Origin: Tubiluchus corallicola
Taxonomy: Eukaryota; Priapulida; Priapulimorpha; Priapulimorphida; Tubiluchidae
Reading direction: 5' to 3'
Assembly (NCBI GenBank): GCA_030141605.1
Contig: JAQGDQ010000407.1
Location: forward strand, 59,374 to 123,373
Length of the DNA: 64,000 nt
In this document: one piece after another, positions 10,738-21,212 of the stretch
Position numbering within the stretch: position 1 is the first letter of the stretch
Layout: every line of letters begins with the position of its first letter
The notes under the pieces: model-generated
What the model saw: only the letters and a program-made list of their open reading frames with translations
What the model was told of the DNA's origin: nothing
Database searches by the model: none
Program-made: the position numbers and the translations under genes

Positions 10738-11640
10738 CAGTGGACTTAATCACACATAAAAATGAGCTTTGTGGTACCCCATGGGTTATAGAAGCTTCAT
10801 TTGAAAATACATTATCATGTCGAACCACGTGTTCTCCCATGAAGATAGCTAGATATCCATGCGTTTGCTACCCCTCTAAGACGTAATGATGTAGTTTTGC
10901 AAGAAGTATTTTATGATTATCTGTGTCAAAGGCCTTAGAGACCACAAAATATCCCTACTGCTATTTTATTTTGTTCAATGCATTTAGTTATACTCTCTAC
11001 AATGTTTATCAAATCCAATTCGGTTGAGCTGTTTTTCCGAAAACCAAACTGCTTATTGTTTATTATGTTTTGATGATCCAAATACGATATTTTATTGTAA
11101 ACAACTTTTTCCAATATTTTTGAGAAAAACGGTAACAGCGAGATAGGTCTATAATTATTTATGTCCAGAGAACCCTTGGATTTGAAGATAGGGATAATAA
11201 TTGATCGTTTTAAGTACCAGTTTTAAGTGAATTATTAATTATGTGTGTCAAAGGGGTAATGATACTTTCCATTACATCTATAATAACTTTGGGGCGCAAA
11301 TTATCCCTAGCAGCTCCTTTATTTCGATCAAAAGACTTGCATATACTTATAATATCAGATTCCGTAACTGGCGTAAAGAAAAAGGTAGAAGGATAATTGC
11401 CTCTTAAATAAGTTTCATAGTTGATATTAACATTTTCTATATTATCAGCTAATTTTTGTAAAATCTGCGAAAAATGGTCATTAAAATGATTTACTATAGA
11501 TTTAGGATCTGTGATTAATTTATTATTAATTTTTAAACGAATTAAGGACTGTTCGCACATGGAATGCATAATTTCTTTCATAATTCCCTATGTTTTCTTT
11601 AAATTGGCTTTAACATTATTTAACTTATTTTGATAATAAG
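10200..11640 (-). pseudogene. LINE reverse transcriptase domain, broken
   Basis: Recognisable blocks in order are: KSFDRNKGAARDNLRP and LTHIINNSLKTG (11581-11210), then in shifted frames IIIPIFKSKGSLDINNYRPI, ISLLPFFSKILEKVVY, KQFGFRKNSST, GVPQ, YINDI, the catalytic FADD (10664-10653) with TSIFFELNK, and later MKFLGIILNEHMNW (10600-10328). The TA microsatellite at 10709-10736 is an expansion of the Tyr-Ile codons of YINDI. Multiple stops confirm inactivity. Confidence 0.85.
10709..10736. repeat. (TA)n microsatellite inside the LINE reverse transcriptase
   Basis: About 14 TA units. On the LINE strand they read as Tyr-Ile repeats running into NDIKYSL and then FADD, so the array grew from the YINDI codons. 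Confidence 0.85.
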
Positions 11641-11644
11641 TCGA

Positions 11645-12666
11645 TTAAGCATTTTTAATCATATTATATAATTTATTGCGATATTGTTTATAGTCGGTCC
11701 CAGCTGCGTCTGAGGTTTGTTTGATTAATGAATTATAGTTTTTATTTTTGCGCCTGATACTGGTTAATATGGCTGGAATTATCCAAAGATTTTTAATGAC
11801 ATTAGTTTTCTTGGAAGCATCAGTAGTTTTTATATTTTTAAAGTAGGCTTCGTTAAATTTATCCAGAAATAGATTGTAAGCTGCTTCAGCATCTGAAATA
11901 CTATATAATTCCTCCCAGTTGACTGATTCTATATCACTTATTAATTTATTTTTTACATGGTTATTGTATATTACTTTATCGATATTATTAGTTTGAGATT
12001 TTGCTATGTTTAAATCAATGATTAAGAAAATTGGTAAGTGATCGGTGACATCTACTAAGAGATTGCCAGCTCTATACTGATGCTGTATAACATTTGTTAG
12101 AATATTATCAATTAAGGTAGAGCTATATGCTGTAATTCGAGTAGGACAAGTAATAACTGGAAAAATATAGTTAGTAATAATAGTATCAAGAAACTCTGCT
12201 GTATCTTGATGCGAAGAGTGATTTAATAAGTTCAAATTGTAGTTCCATAACAAAAATAACTGCTTATTTTGTTTATTTATTATTGATAGTTTATTAGTTA
12301 ACTGTTCAATAAATGTTTGTGGGTTTTGCCCGGGTGGTCTGTAGATCACGCCGACTACTATGTTTTTGCCTTTAACTTTGTGAATTTCGATAAAAATGCT
12401 TTCAAGGTCAGAGTTGCTTGATGTTAAGTCGTTTCTCACTACAAACGGTATGTGTGATTTAATGAACAACCCTACACCACCCACCTTTTATTCTTCCTAT
12501 TTCTATTCACCAGGATATATCCGAGTAAATTAAACATTTTTTCTGTATCTTCATTTAACAATATTTCAGTTAACGCAATTAGTGAGAATTGAGTTTGTAA
12601 CATTTGCAGCACTACAGTTAAGTGGTCATAATTAGCAGATAAACTTCTTATATTCAGATGGATCAT
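11645..12666 (-). pseudogene. LINE endonuclease (exonuclease-endonuclease-phosphatase fold) domain, broken
   Basis: It begins MIHLNIRSLSANYDHL and includes FSLIALTEILL. A single frameshift near 12480 (WVV to GGVGLFIK) breaks the frame. It continues with VVGVIYRPPG, then LWNYNLNLL where active relatives have G-D-F/Y-N (catalytic Asp replaced by Asn), and later LIDNILTN and a DVTDHLPIF motif close to the usual SDH-P-I/V catalytic end. Both the frameshift and the replaced Asp indicate a dead copy. Confidence 0.85.
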
Positions 12667-12717
12667 TGATGATTTACCTTATTATTATCAGTTTAGTCAA
12701 ACAACCACAGTCCTCTG

Positions 12718-14406
12718 TCACATATCATATAAAAATGGCGAATTTTGTCCATCGGTATAATCATTCGGGTCAATACCATATCCTTGACGAATCATCCACT
12801 CTGTTGTAGCAAGACAGTGCATATTTCTTGGGCTAAAATGTGCACTCCAATCCTCGTTCAGTTGTCTGTTGCACATTATTGATATGTACACGTCAGCCGG
12901 TACTATTTTCTCTAGGGGCTTTCCGTTGATAAATTTTCCTGCTCCTTCGAGAGTAAGTGCATACGACCTGCTTTGGAAAATGTTCATGTAGCCCGGAATC
13001 AACAACAGCTCAGTACCATTGATAGGAATTGGCCCTATACCATGGTCTCCTGTTGCAAAATTTATGTAATCCCAGTCAATCTTGTTTGCGTCATCCATTA
13101 CTGCTTTCAGTTTTTGTCGAAAGTTGCTGCAGAAAACCAGTTCGTCTTCTAATATAAGACACTTTTTATATTTGTTTTTCGTAATTTTACGCCATATGTC
13201 ATAGTGTGTTATTATATTTCCACACACACCTGTTTTCATTGGTGGATACACTTCTAGCTGTTTAACTCCAAGTTCAGTTAATACTCTTTTATTTAACTCG
13301 TGTCCATCCCATGCCTCAACAACTTCTACTTCTACCCCAAGTTCACTAAAAATGTTCATCATGCGTTGCTTTCTGTCAGGCCGCCGTTTCAGATTGATCA
13401 TAAACACTCTGTCAAAGCCAAGCAAGTCTTTTTCTTTTCTGGGCACAGACACGTATTCTGATGTCAAAATTGTTTTACCAAAACGTTTTGGTGCTGCTAT
13501 GAAACTTGACGATGAAGAATGAAGACTCGGCAGTGCACCTATTTGTAAGTCCATCAGTTCCTGATGTTCCTCCATTAGTGTCTGAGACTCATGGAGTGGA
13601 ACGGTGAAAACACCGAAGTGTTCCTGATTGCAAACAAACAGCTGTATTCCAGCAAGATGAGCAGAATGTGCAAGAACAAGAAAATCATCAGGAGGTCCTT
13701 TGTAGTCGTCAGTCTTCTTAGCATTAAATGTCAAAGTTAATGAAGCTGTTTCTTGAAGGCTTATAAGAAACGTAGAGTGAACGACAGGAACTGGAAAACA
13801 TCCCAAACTCTTTCCCGTCCGGATTCTCATGTAACCGTTGTCTCTTTTGTAGTAACCATCTATTCGTTGGCCACACCAAAAGTTTGAATACGTTGACTGA
13901 GACTCCATCATGGGGGCAACAATTGCTTTATTAGTTTTTATAAGTATTTGCAGTGTGAAATTGTTTTCAATGAAGTTATCACAGTCGACAAAAAAGATAT
14001 AATCTGCTTTCATTTTCCGTGCGGTCATTAATGCTTCCTCGCGAAGTTTGGCAATGTGTGTTAACCTAGAGTTTGGCCATGAGAAGATAGTTGTTTCTCC
14101 AGGAAAAGACCTAGGATCACTGGAAGAATGAAAACTTATGGAATGGTACTGATCACCTACATTATTTTCCCACTCCCTTAAAACTAATGAAGTGTTATCT
14201 ACATTATGATCAGTTCTAATCCACAGAGCAATTCTGTTCTTGGGATACTCCAACTGGTCGATGTAGCCCAGGTAATGAGGTAAAAAATGCGCCTTGTTTC
14301 TTGCAAGAATTGGCACCATGACTAATGGAAGTGTGTTTTCTGCTGTTACACACACAACGCAAACAGAAACTGCCATCAAGTGTAATAGAACTGTTGTTGC
14401 CTGCAT
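12718..14406 (-). CDS. COLGALT: Procollagen galactosyltransferase-like protein (GT25), intronless
   Basis: 562 residues. This family transfers galactose to hydroxylysine of collagens in the ER. A signal peptide covers residues 1-22. The N-terminal glycosyltransferase half has PLVMVPILARNKAHFLPHYL, DYIFFVDCDN (DxD-type motif at about 141-143), MESQSTYSNFWCG, and GCFPVPVVHSTFLI. The C-terminal GT25 half has VFMINLKRRPDRKQRM (334-349), VVEAWDGHELN, GVCGNIITHYDIW, and LILEDEL (418-424; vertebrate enzymes have EDDL, so one acidic residue is Glu here), then HFSPRNMHCL. The usual charged tail with an RDEL-type ER-retention signal is missing; the protein ends SPFLYDM. The whole CDS is one exon, whereas the vertebrate genes are multi-exon, so a retrogene origin is possible. 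A TTTTGCAG acceptor at 14451-14453 suggests a 5' UTR intron. Behind the stop lies a LINE. Confidence 0.9.
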   Translation of the reverse strand: MQATTVLLHLMAVSVCVVCVTAENTLPLVMVPILARNKAHFLPHYLGYIDQLEYPKNRIALWIRTDHNVDNTSLVLREWENNVGDQYHSISFHSSSDPRSFPGETTIFSWPNSRLTHIAKLREEALMTARKMKADYIFFVDCDNFIENNFTLQILIKTNKAIVAPMMESQSTYSNFWCGQRIDGYYKRDNGYMRIRTGKSLGCFPVPVVHSTFLISLQETASLTLTFNAKKTDDYKGPPDDFLVLAHSAHLAGIQLFVCNQEHFGVFTVPLHESQTLMEEHQELMDLQIGALPSLHSSSSSFIAAPKRFGKTILTSEYVSVPRKEKDLLGFDRVFMINLKRRPDRKQRMMNIFSELGVEVEVVEAWDGHELNKRVLTELGVKQLEVYPPMKTGVCGNIITHYDIWRKITKNKYKKCLILEDELVFCSNFRQKLKAVMDDANKIDWDYINFATGDHGIGPIPINGTELLLIPGYMNIFQSRSYALTLEGAGKFINGKPLEKIVPADVYISIMCNRQLNEDWSAHFSPRNMHCLATTEWMIRQGYGIDPNDYTDGQNSPFLYDM

Positions 14407-14453
14407 TGTTCCTCAAATGCTCGTTTATTTCAGCACAAATCCAACTTGTACTG

Positions 14454-16730
14454 CAAAATAAAGTGTCAAAATTAATAAACTATTAATTCTCTTGCTATTT
14501 ATTGATGTTATTGATAATTATCAATATATGCATGCAAATAAAATGTGTTAAAATCTGCGTATGAGCGTTTACAAACAGGATTTGCTTTTCAAATTTCCAT
14601 CAAGGCTTTTACTAAGTAGTATTATTCTACAAATTGCATCTTAAAAACAGCAAAACATTTTTGACATTAAAATCAAGATTTGCACTACTCACGGCGTAAA
14701 CCTGGTAAATATTGTTAGTTGTCAATACATTTTACTAACAGTTTTTGTAGAAAAACTGTGACTGCCTACCTCTCAACTCTCTAGGCCTTTATAAATTAGT
14801 TATATATATATATATATATTTATATATATTTATTAGTACGTCTTTTCAGTAGCAAATGTTTTAGTAGTTTGATAGCAGTTTCTATTTTAGAACCTTGGCG
14901 ATAGATTTTTAAATATGAAAGCTTGGTTTCTAAAAAAAGTTATTGAACTTTAAAGCTTCCAGCTTTAAATGGAATAACTGTTGTCCTATCACGCCTAAAA
15001 ATTTTAATACATGAATCTTTAATCTTTCTTTTAAAACTCCGTTGCAGCAAAAATAGCATAAATCCATTACCACAAATCCGTTTCGTAATTTTTCATGAAA
15101 TATGTAATTTTTATGCATTTTATACTAACTTATATAACTTGCACGTAAATTCGTATGTACATAAAAGTTACGTATTTCATAGAAAAATAATAAAACAGAT
15201 CTATGGTAACTGATTTATTGCTACCCTTATTGCAACAAAGTTTTAAAAATATTTTCATGTATTTAAATTTAAGCATAATAGGACGATAGTTAATCCCTCC
15301 AATGCTGGCCTAGTGTGTCTAGCCCGGGTAGGCGAAACCGCATCCAATAAAATACTTATGACGAAAAGCAAATATGTGGAAAATACATTTATTGTACACA
15401 TAATCCATGTAAAAGTTTCTCCCCGATATCTTCGAGATAGAACATTTTCCAATATAGCGGGTGTTAACAAATTGCATTTGGGCAGAAATAATATAGCACA
15501 TTATAACACGGATTTGTAGTTTCCTGCATTTACGAATTAATGTTCCTTTACCAAAAATCACGTTTAAATGAAGCAACGAAGAAAATTAGCTGCATATTAT
15601 AACTTACATTAAATTTATTATAGCTTTAATTTAATGATAAGGATTCGTCTCACCGTAATCGTCGAAATTTGCGCTATCTTGTATTTGTATTATAAAAATA
15701 ACAGACCAGCTTTTTATTTTTGTCTCAGCAATTTGGCACAATGTACGTAGTTAAACTCATCCATTATTATAGTAAAACATAAAATTATTATTAACATACA
15801 CGTGTATGCAGTACCAGCTAGCAAGTAGGTAAAACTATTCTGTGAAACTTGTTTGCAAAGCGAAAGTAAGGGTCAGCGCCTCCCTCCTGCTTTTCTAAAT
15901 GCCTTTCTTTGAGGTTTTTGAACTTTTACTCATTTGTATCAACCAGATGACAGGTGACTGAAACAAGTGATGGTATCCACACGTTTATGAAATGTCAACG
16001 AACGAAGAAAATCGCCCCTGTTGTCGTGTGGAAATTAATTACAGCCTGCGTGAAATTACAGTCCCCTTTCCCTAATAGCTAGGGAAAAATTAGGCTGCAT
16101 ATTTTTTTATTTTACTGACTTTATAAGAGAGGCTTAATAACTTCTTGCTTAACAGGAGGAAATGATCCTATACCTACACCAACGTTGACCCTACACTTGT
16201 GTGTTCAGAAATTTCTGAGCCGAATTTTGAAGCCGGCGAATTTTTTATTACGCGTTTATTTGAAAGTTTAATACATCAGTAATGCATGAAGTGCACAATT
16301 ATAAAAAAGTAAAAGCAACTATACAAAATTATATAAAAACAAACAAATTTATGGGTACAAACAAATACATTGAAATGTACAAGCTGTATACAAAAAACGT
16401 TTAGGAAGTAAATTCTACTGTAAAGCGACAATTTCTAAAGTTGTAACAAGTTGTAGTAATGATTAAATTAAAATTATATTTAAGTAAGTTATAAGTTATT
16501 ACACCATTATTATACACTGTTTCGTTTAGTTTAGTTTAATTTATTTCCAAAATGTGCATTGATAATACATTGTTGCACACATTACAGTCAAGATATTACT
16601 ACTACAAAACAGAATAAAAATTAAAATCGCCAGATATCGAGAATCGGCACAAGCCAAGAAAGTACAGGACGCAAGTACAAGTGAAAATGGAAAGAAGTAG
16701 AAAATTGCGAAATAAAATAAGCGATTGTCA
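14454..16730. other. Intergenic stretch upstream of the galactosyltransferase gene
   Basis: No gene is supported. It holds a TA-rich run at 14801-14830. The stretch starting near 16533 (TTTATTTCCAAAATGTGC) resembles a LINE 3' end read in antisense, but no coding part is attached. Confidence 0.4.
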
Positions 16731-16740
16731 TTTATTAAAC

Positions 16741-17420
16741 ATATATATATATATATATATAATAATCTTTATTTGCCATTAAAAACATTGATAATCACTG
16801 ATAAAAACTTTACAGAGATAATCAATCAGTGTTAGTTAATAAAAACTTACACTGCTGAAGGCAAATGCGTCAGTGCAATCTAAACTACTGTGCAGTAATG
16901 ACGAATAAAATCAAACATATTTACAACCATACAAAAAAAATAAAAGAAAACTATGTTTTAATTAATATGGCCGTGGATATATGAATTCTGAATTAGTGTG
17001 TATGTTGTCGTGCTGGTGTGATGGTATTTCATATCTAGTTAATATTAGTGATTTTAATTTTGTTTTAAATGCTGATAGGGACTTGATTTGTTTAACCTGT
17101 AATGGTAGAGAATTCCAAAGTAAAATTGCTTGTTTGATTACAGAGTTCGTTCCATAGTGGGTAGCTTTAACACATCTGTTATTCACATCGGTTCGTTCCA
17201 CATCTGTAGCTTTAATATTCAAGTAAAGTAATGAGGATTTGTAAGCATCATAGAAGTCTATACAGTCGTTGTGTAAATAAAGGTATCCTGATTAACGTTT
17301 TGACGAAGTACTCGTCTATCACAAAGTCATATAATGCAGTAATTATACCTTTATTCTGTTTTAAAAGTATGACATCTGTTGACTGATCACTAAGCTCCGA
17401 CATAAAAAGCCTCCTCTTTC
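16741..17420 (-). mobile_element. LINE 3' fragment, 5'-truncated
   Basis: On the minus strand, 17222-16962 encodes a typical C-terminal LINE segment (ATHYGTNSVIKQAILLWNSL, then SLSAFKTKLKSLIL). An out-of-frame upstream piece (17401-17290, LLKQNKGIITALYDFVIDEY) precedes it. The downstream flank ends in a TA microsatellite at 16741-16760, which may be the element's tail. It is a different family from the copy at 9.5-12.7 kb. A frameshift separates the two coding pieces. Confidence 0.6.
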
Positions 17421-18299
17421 TTTGGTCTGACCATTAGGCAACAGAATAATAGATAATCTGGTATTTGAAGGGACAGTCCAACAGTAATATAATTCATTGT
17501 CTTCCATTCCGATGTGGTTCAGAAACTGATTAAAGCTCAATTCAATTCAATCAATCTATTTCGCATAATATACAAATACTTATGCATCACAAGTACATTT
17601 ATAAATCGAATTTTCGCAAATTCTGCGCTAGAGACCTAAGAAGCAAGCTTATGTTAGGCCACTAGACGTAGTAATGAGAAAAAATTAGGTTTCCTTGCTT
17701 AGTGAGAAGGCAAATTGCCATAGTCTCCAATAGCCTGCCCCAAGTTTCATACTGGCAGATCTTAAGTTGTACCAGCTACCAGGATGTCGTTCCCCATTTC
17801 AATGCCTTGCGGTTGAGACCTATTTTTCAATCTATTGCTCCATGGATTTTTAACAGTCCTCCATAATAACGTTGGTACAAGTCAAGGCCTGTACAAGCAT
17901 TTTTATTAAATATTTAGCTGAAATTCTTTGATTGAATACAATTCTAAAAAAACTGCCTCAAGTCTAGCAGATGGGCGTACACACTGAGTTTTGTGATCAC
18001 AGATGGCTGATTGTCATTACACAGCAGATGAATATAATTGCGAAATTTTATCTCTTGCGTCACAGCTGAAGAACTTTTACAGCTGTCTTTTTACATGTGC
18101 CTTCCAGAGGTGGTATGTCTGATATAAATTCAAGGGTTTCTCTAGACGGGGGAAACCAACTCCTGTACAACTTTTAATACATTATACATCAGATGAGCCA
18201 TAAAATGTTATTGGGTGTACTAAAGCATTGAATAGTTGCGTATTCACTGATAACATCAACAATGGTATTCAATTATAACCGCAATGGTGACACCTAGCA
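17421..18299. other. Intergenic stretch
   Basis: No gene recognised. A LINE-tail-like sequence (TTCAATCAATCTATTTCGC) lies near 17547. Confidence 0.4.
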
Positions 18300-18860
18300 C
18301 CTTGCTCTTACCATGGTTGGTTGGCACCCTTCTGTCTCGGAAGACAATGGAGTGTGCGCCTGTCTCGGAAGACAACGCAGTGTGCGCCAAGAGGGTCAGT
18401 TATTGATCACATTGATGGAGCTGCAGCGTCGACTGTGGCTGAGCAGTGTGATCCTTGAACATCTCCAGACAACAGGAACCCCCTCTCTTCCTCGCTGGTG
18501 TAGTCCAAAGGAAAGCGGAGCGATACATTTTGCACCAGGTTGGCTGCAGGAGCTACCGGAGTCAGTGAGCATGCTGCACTGGTCCACCTTCGGGGCTCCA
18601 CTCCTGATTTGGAAGGTTTACACCTTTACACATGGCCGTTGGGTCACTTGACCTCCTCCGCCCTCTAGCCGTTGGCTGCTTATGCAGCTCCTCCGCCTAG
18701 TGTCGAGATACAGTGTGGGCATCTCCCGCAAGCCTACAGCACCTGGTATTCCTAGGCGGTCACCCATCCAAGTACTAACCAGGCTCTGCGTTGCTTAACT
18801 TCGGTGATCAGACGAGAACCGGTGTTTTCAACGTGATTTGGCCGTAGTCCTTGCTCTTAC
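18300..18860 (-). mobile_element. 5S rRNA-headed SINE (SINE3 class) with 12-bp target-site duplication
   Basis: The direct repeat CCTTGCTCTTAC flanks the element (18300-18311 and 18849-18860). On the minus strand it begins exactly with a 120-nt 5S rRNA-like head (18849-18730), followed by a GC-rich body of about 420 bp. Its 3' end carries a 28-bp tandem duplication (18333-18360 and 18361-18388, containing TGTCTCGGAAGACA), and there is no poly(A). A pol III-type head, a body and a target duplication define a SINE. The near-complete head and intact duplication suggest a fairly young insertion. Confidence 0.85.
18730..18849 (-). rRNA. 5S rRNA-derived head of the SINE (not a free-standing 5S gene)
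   Basis: Its 120 nt match the animal 5S length. It retains the internal promoter boxes AAGTTAAGCAACG and GGATGGGTGACCG, and ends GTGCTGTAGGCTT. The second base is A instead of C, which disrupts one pair of helix I. Because its 5' end touches the target-site duplication and the transcript would run on into a SINE body, it is best read as retroposon sequence. Confidence 0.8.
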
Positions 18861-19367
18861 AGACATACGATATTTCAATGTTGGGATAAAAGGCTTGGTG
18901 GTTATCCCCTTTTCCAAAAAAGATAGCTCTGTCTCATCAGGTTAGGTATTAATTTTAATCTCCGTTTGGTCATTAAATGTGTTGTCATTGAAAAATATTG
19001 TTAAATATAATTATTACTGGTGCCCTTTGCTTCGTCCGCTGGTTATTTTAGAGGTTTTTTTGTAAAACTCTTGTCATGATTTATTTACTGTGTTAATAAA
19101 ATTACTACTACTACTTCTATTAGCTCATCACAACTACTCTGAGCTCTTTGCTGGCATGCAGCGAAGTTGCTTTTGGATATGTGAAGTATTCCATCATCAG
19201 CATACTTGAATTTTGGAAAATTGTGCCAGTGTGTTATTGAATATATCGGCTATGCAGACTAGAAATAAAGATACGAGTGTAACGCTTAACACCCAAATTA
19301 TGTAGCAGCTTGTAGTTTGAACTTAACAACAACAATAACAATACAAAAAACACATTTTTGCGGGTTT
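18861..19367. other. Intergenic stretch beyond the 3' end of gene B
   Basis: No gene is seen. It is AT-rich, with a short ACT repeat near 19107. Confidence 0.5.
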
Positions 19368-19373
19368 TTTATT
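19368..19373 (-). terminator. Poly(A) signal of gene B
   Basis: AATAAA on the minus strand, 265 bases after the stop. This is almost the same distance as in gene A (263), and it lies past the shared 3' UTR element. Confidence 0.6.
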
Positions 19374-19436
19374 CATATACTATAATAACAATTTTTAGCA
19401 TATTAGTGTACTACATAGTTATAGATTGGCCTTTTC

Positions 19437-19455
19437 GTTGTCACAATTGCTTAAC
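19437..19455 (-). promoter_or_regulatory. Conserved 3' UTR element of gene B
   Basis: GTTAAGCAATTGTGACAAC is identical to 7288-7306 of gene A. Together with the preceding bases TCCTATAAC it can pair with the gene B leader block GCTTAACATTGCAGGA (13 Watson-Crick pairs, one G-U, two mismatches over 16). Confidence 0.6.
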
Positions 19456-19637
19456 GTTATAGGACACAGGTACAATTTCATTATTTTAAACTTTGAAAGG
19501 TTTAACTTTTAAAGAATATTATTTTATAATTATTCGTGTAAGTTGTGAAAACTGCTGAAGACACACTTGTAGTTCAAAATTTCGTTCAAGCCATTTTCAT
19601 AATCCAAAAGTCGTTCCATGGACTCCACAAGTTCATT

Positions 19638-20696
19638 TTATTGTAGACGTCTTCTGGCAGACGCAGGCAGTTGACTACGAGGACCAGAATGTACAGGCAA
19701 CGTGTCCAGCTGAACTGCCTGAAACTGAAGATTTGGGGTCCGCTGGTAGCCATAAGTGGCACCCTGCTCAGTGCTACCCTCACCGCTTGCAGTCTGGGTG
19801 TACTGTTGTGTAGCATCCTGGCTGGCCGTGCGGGAAGCGCTCAGTTCAATTCCAGCTTCTCCTGAACCAGATCCGGTCTGCTCAGCCTGGCTCTGCTCAT
19901 ATTGCCTGGCATATCCGGAACGGAACCGAGATCCAATAACAACTTGTTCCTGTTGAGCTCCTGTCAGGGCTTCTCTGGGTGCCAAAGCAGCAGCCGCATT
20001 ACGCCAGGCGTTGAAGTCAAAAGCTTCGACGTTGATGTAAAGATTTCCAAATGCATCAAATCCAAATGCTGCAGCGTCGATATTGCCAAAGTTGTTGATG
20101 TCTATCTCCCCACTTCCAAATCCTGGCAGCCCAGCAGAAGCAAATGCAGAACGAGATGATCCAGTTGACACAATTCTACTTGGTCCAGAGCTTCGGAGGG
20201 ATGATGAGGAAGCAAAACTGCTACCTCCACTACCCCGTCCAGCACTCCCAAACGAGCCCCCTCCACTACCCCGTCCAGCACTCCCAAACGAGCCCCCTCC
20301 ACTACCGCGTCCAGCACTCCCAAACGAGCCCCCTCCACTACCGCGTCCAGCACTCCCAAACGAGCTCCCTCCACTTGCAAACCCACGACCACTTCTGCTA
20401 CCAGAAGAGCTTCCGCCGCCACTGCTCTGACTGCTGGAAATGCTTGTCTGGACTACTTGATTTGTTGCCCCACTGCCAAGGCCGCCAGCAAGACCGGCAC
20501 CTGCGCCAGACGAGAAACCTAAACGTCCTCCAGAGCCAAAAACCCCACCACGAGAACCACCTGCACTGCTGCCTTCGTAAGAATAACTGCTAGAACGGTG
20601 GCCCTTCTGCACGCCTAAAATTCCTTCCTTCCCAAAGGCATCACAGAGAGCTCCAATAGCACATCCAAGCACAACTAATGCCCTGATCGTCCACAT
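19638..20696 (-). CDS. Secreted glycine/serine-rich protein, gene B (paralogue of gene A)
   Basis: 352 residues from the ATG at 20696 (MWTIRALVVLGCAIGALC signal peptide), one base after a TTTCAG acceptor. An upstream in-frame ATG lies in the intron and is not used. After the signal comes DAFGKEGILGVQKGHRSSSY, then a Gly/Ser block with four near-identical GSFGSAGRGSGG-type units encoded by a 36-bp tandem repeat, then the conserved C-domain shared with gene A (FGNIDAAAFGFDAFGNLYIN, NVEAFDFNAWRNAAAALAPR, GSGEAGIELSASRTASQDA). The tail adds PASARRRLQ. The two proteins differ mainly in the low-complexity block, while the C-domain is nearly unchanged, which implies constraint or gene conversion. 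Family and function are unknown; the protein is secreted. Confidence 0.85.
   Translation of the reverse strand: MWTIRALVVLGCAIGALCDAFGKEGILGVQKGHRSSSYSYEGSSAGGSRGGVFGSGGRLGFSSGAGAGLAGGLGSGATNQVVQTSISSSQSSGGGSSSGSRSGRGFASGGSSFGSAGRGSGGGSFGSAGRGSGGGSFGSAGRGSGGGSFGSAGRGSGGSSFASSSSLRSSGPSRIVSTGSSRSAFASAGLPGFGSGEIDINNFGNIDAAAFGFDAFGNLYINVEAFDFNAWRNAAAALAPREALTGAQQEQVVIGSRFRSGYARQYEQSQAEQTGSGSGEAGIELSASRTASQDATQQYTQTASGEGSTEQGATYGYQRTPNLQFQAVQLDTLPVHSGPRSQLPASARRRLQ
20222..20365 (-). repeat. 36-bp in-frame tandem repeat in gene B
   Basis: Four copies of a 36-bp unit encode a 12-residue Gly/Ser repeat with Phe and Arg. Copies differ at only a few bases, so this is a recent expansion. Confidence 0.85.
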
Positions 20697-20697
20697 C

Positions 20698-20919
20698 CTG
20701 AAACGAAAAACATAAAAATTTGTTAAGCGACTCACATCTCTTCATTTGACTTAGCATTCAGTTTTACTGGAAGAAAATAATCAGGTATTTCATTGTTGCT
20801 GTATTAATTACTGCTGTTGCTGTTTTTATAGTTTTAACCGCAGATGCGAAAACTTTACCAATTACCAGTTATCAGGCAACTAACTGATTTTTAATAATAC
20901 TTAAGTACTTGGTTCACCT

Positions 20920-20950
<31 letters not shown>

Positions 20951-21004
20951 CGTCATACTCATCTTCGTCGTCGTCGTCTCATCGTCGTCGTCGTCGTCAT
21001 CATC

Positions 21005-21035
<31 letters not shown>

Positions 21036-21180
21036 CCATTATCATCATCGCCATCATCATCATCATCATACTCATCTTCATCATCATCATCATCATCGTC
21101 ATACTCATCTTCGTCGTCGTCGTCGTCTCATCGTCGTCGTCATCATCACCATCATCGCCATCATCATCATCGTCATCATC

Positions 21181-21212
<32 letters not shown>

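Larger units (their letters stand above)
9500..12690 (-). mobile_element. Degenerate CR1/Jockey-like LINE
   Basis: Read on the minus strand the order is endonuclease (12666-11645), reverse transcriptase (about 11640-10200) and a conserved C-terminal segment (10096-9824). A 3' UTR follows with a strong hairpin at 9579-9612 (GGGCTTATACAAGC pairing with GCTTGTCTAGCCC). ORF1 is absent, so the copy is 5'-truncated at the start of the endonuclease. There are several stops and frameshifts. It abuts the collagen galactosyltransferase stop codon (12718) in the same orientation, so it probably inserted in that gene's 3' UTR. The 3' boundary is approximate. The clade call rests on the LNIRSL start of the endonuclease and the C-terminal LWNDI...FKKKYR segment. 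Confidence 0.85.

Noticed and set aside
18313-18651. 112-codon plus-strand frame in a GC-rich patch
   Set aside because: It lies within the body of the 5S-headed SINE and starts at its 3' end; retroposon sequence rather than a gene.
18730-18849. A functional 5S rRNA gene
   Set aside because: The flanking 12-bp duplication, attached SINE body and altered second base argue for a retroposon.
20102-20593. Long frames opposite and beside gene B
   Set aside because: Shadows of the GC-rich glycine/serine coding repeat; gene B has the signal peptide, splice acceptor and paralogue support.
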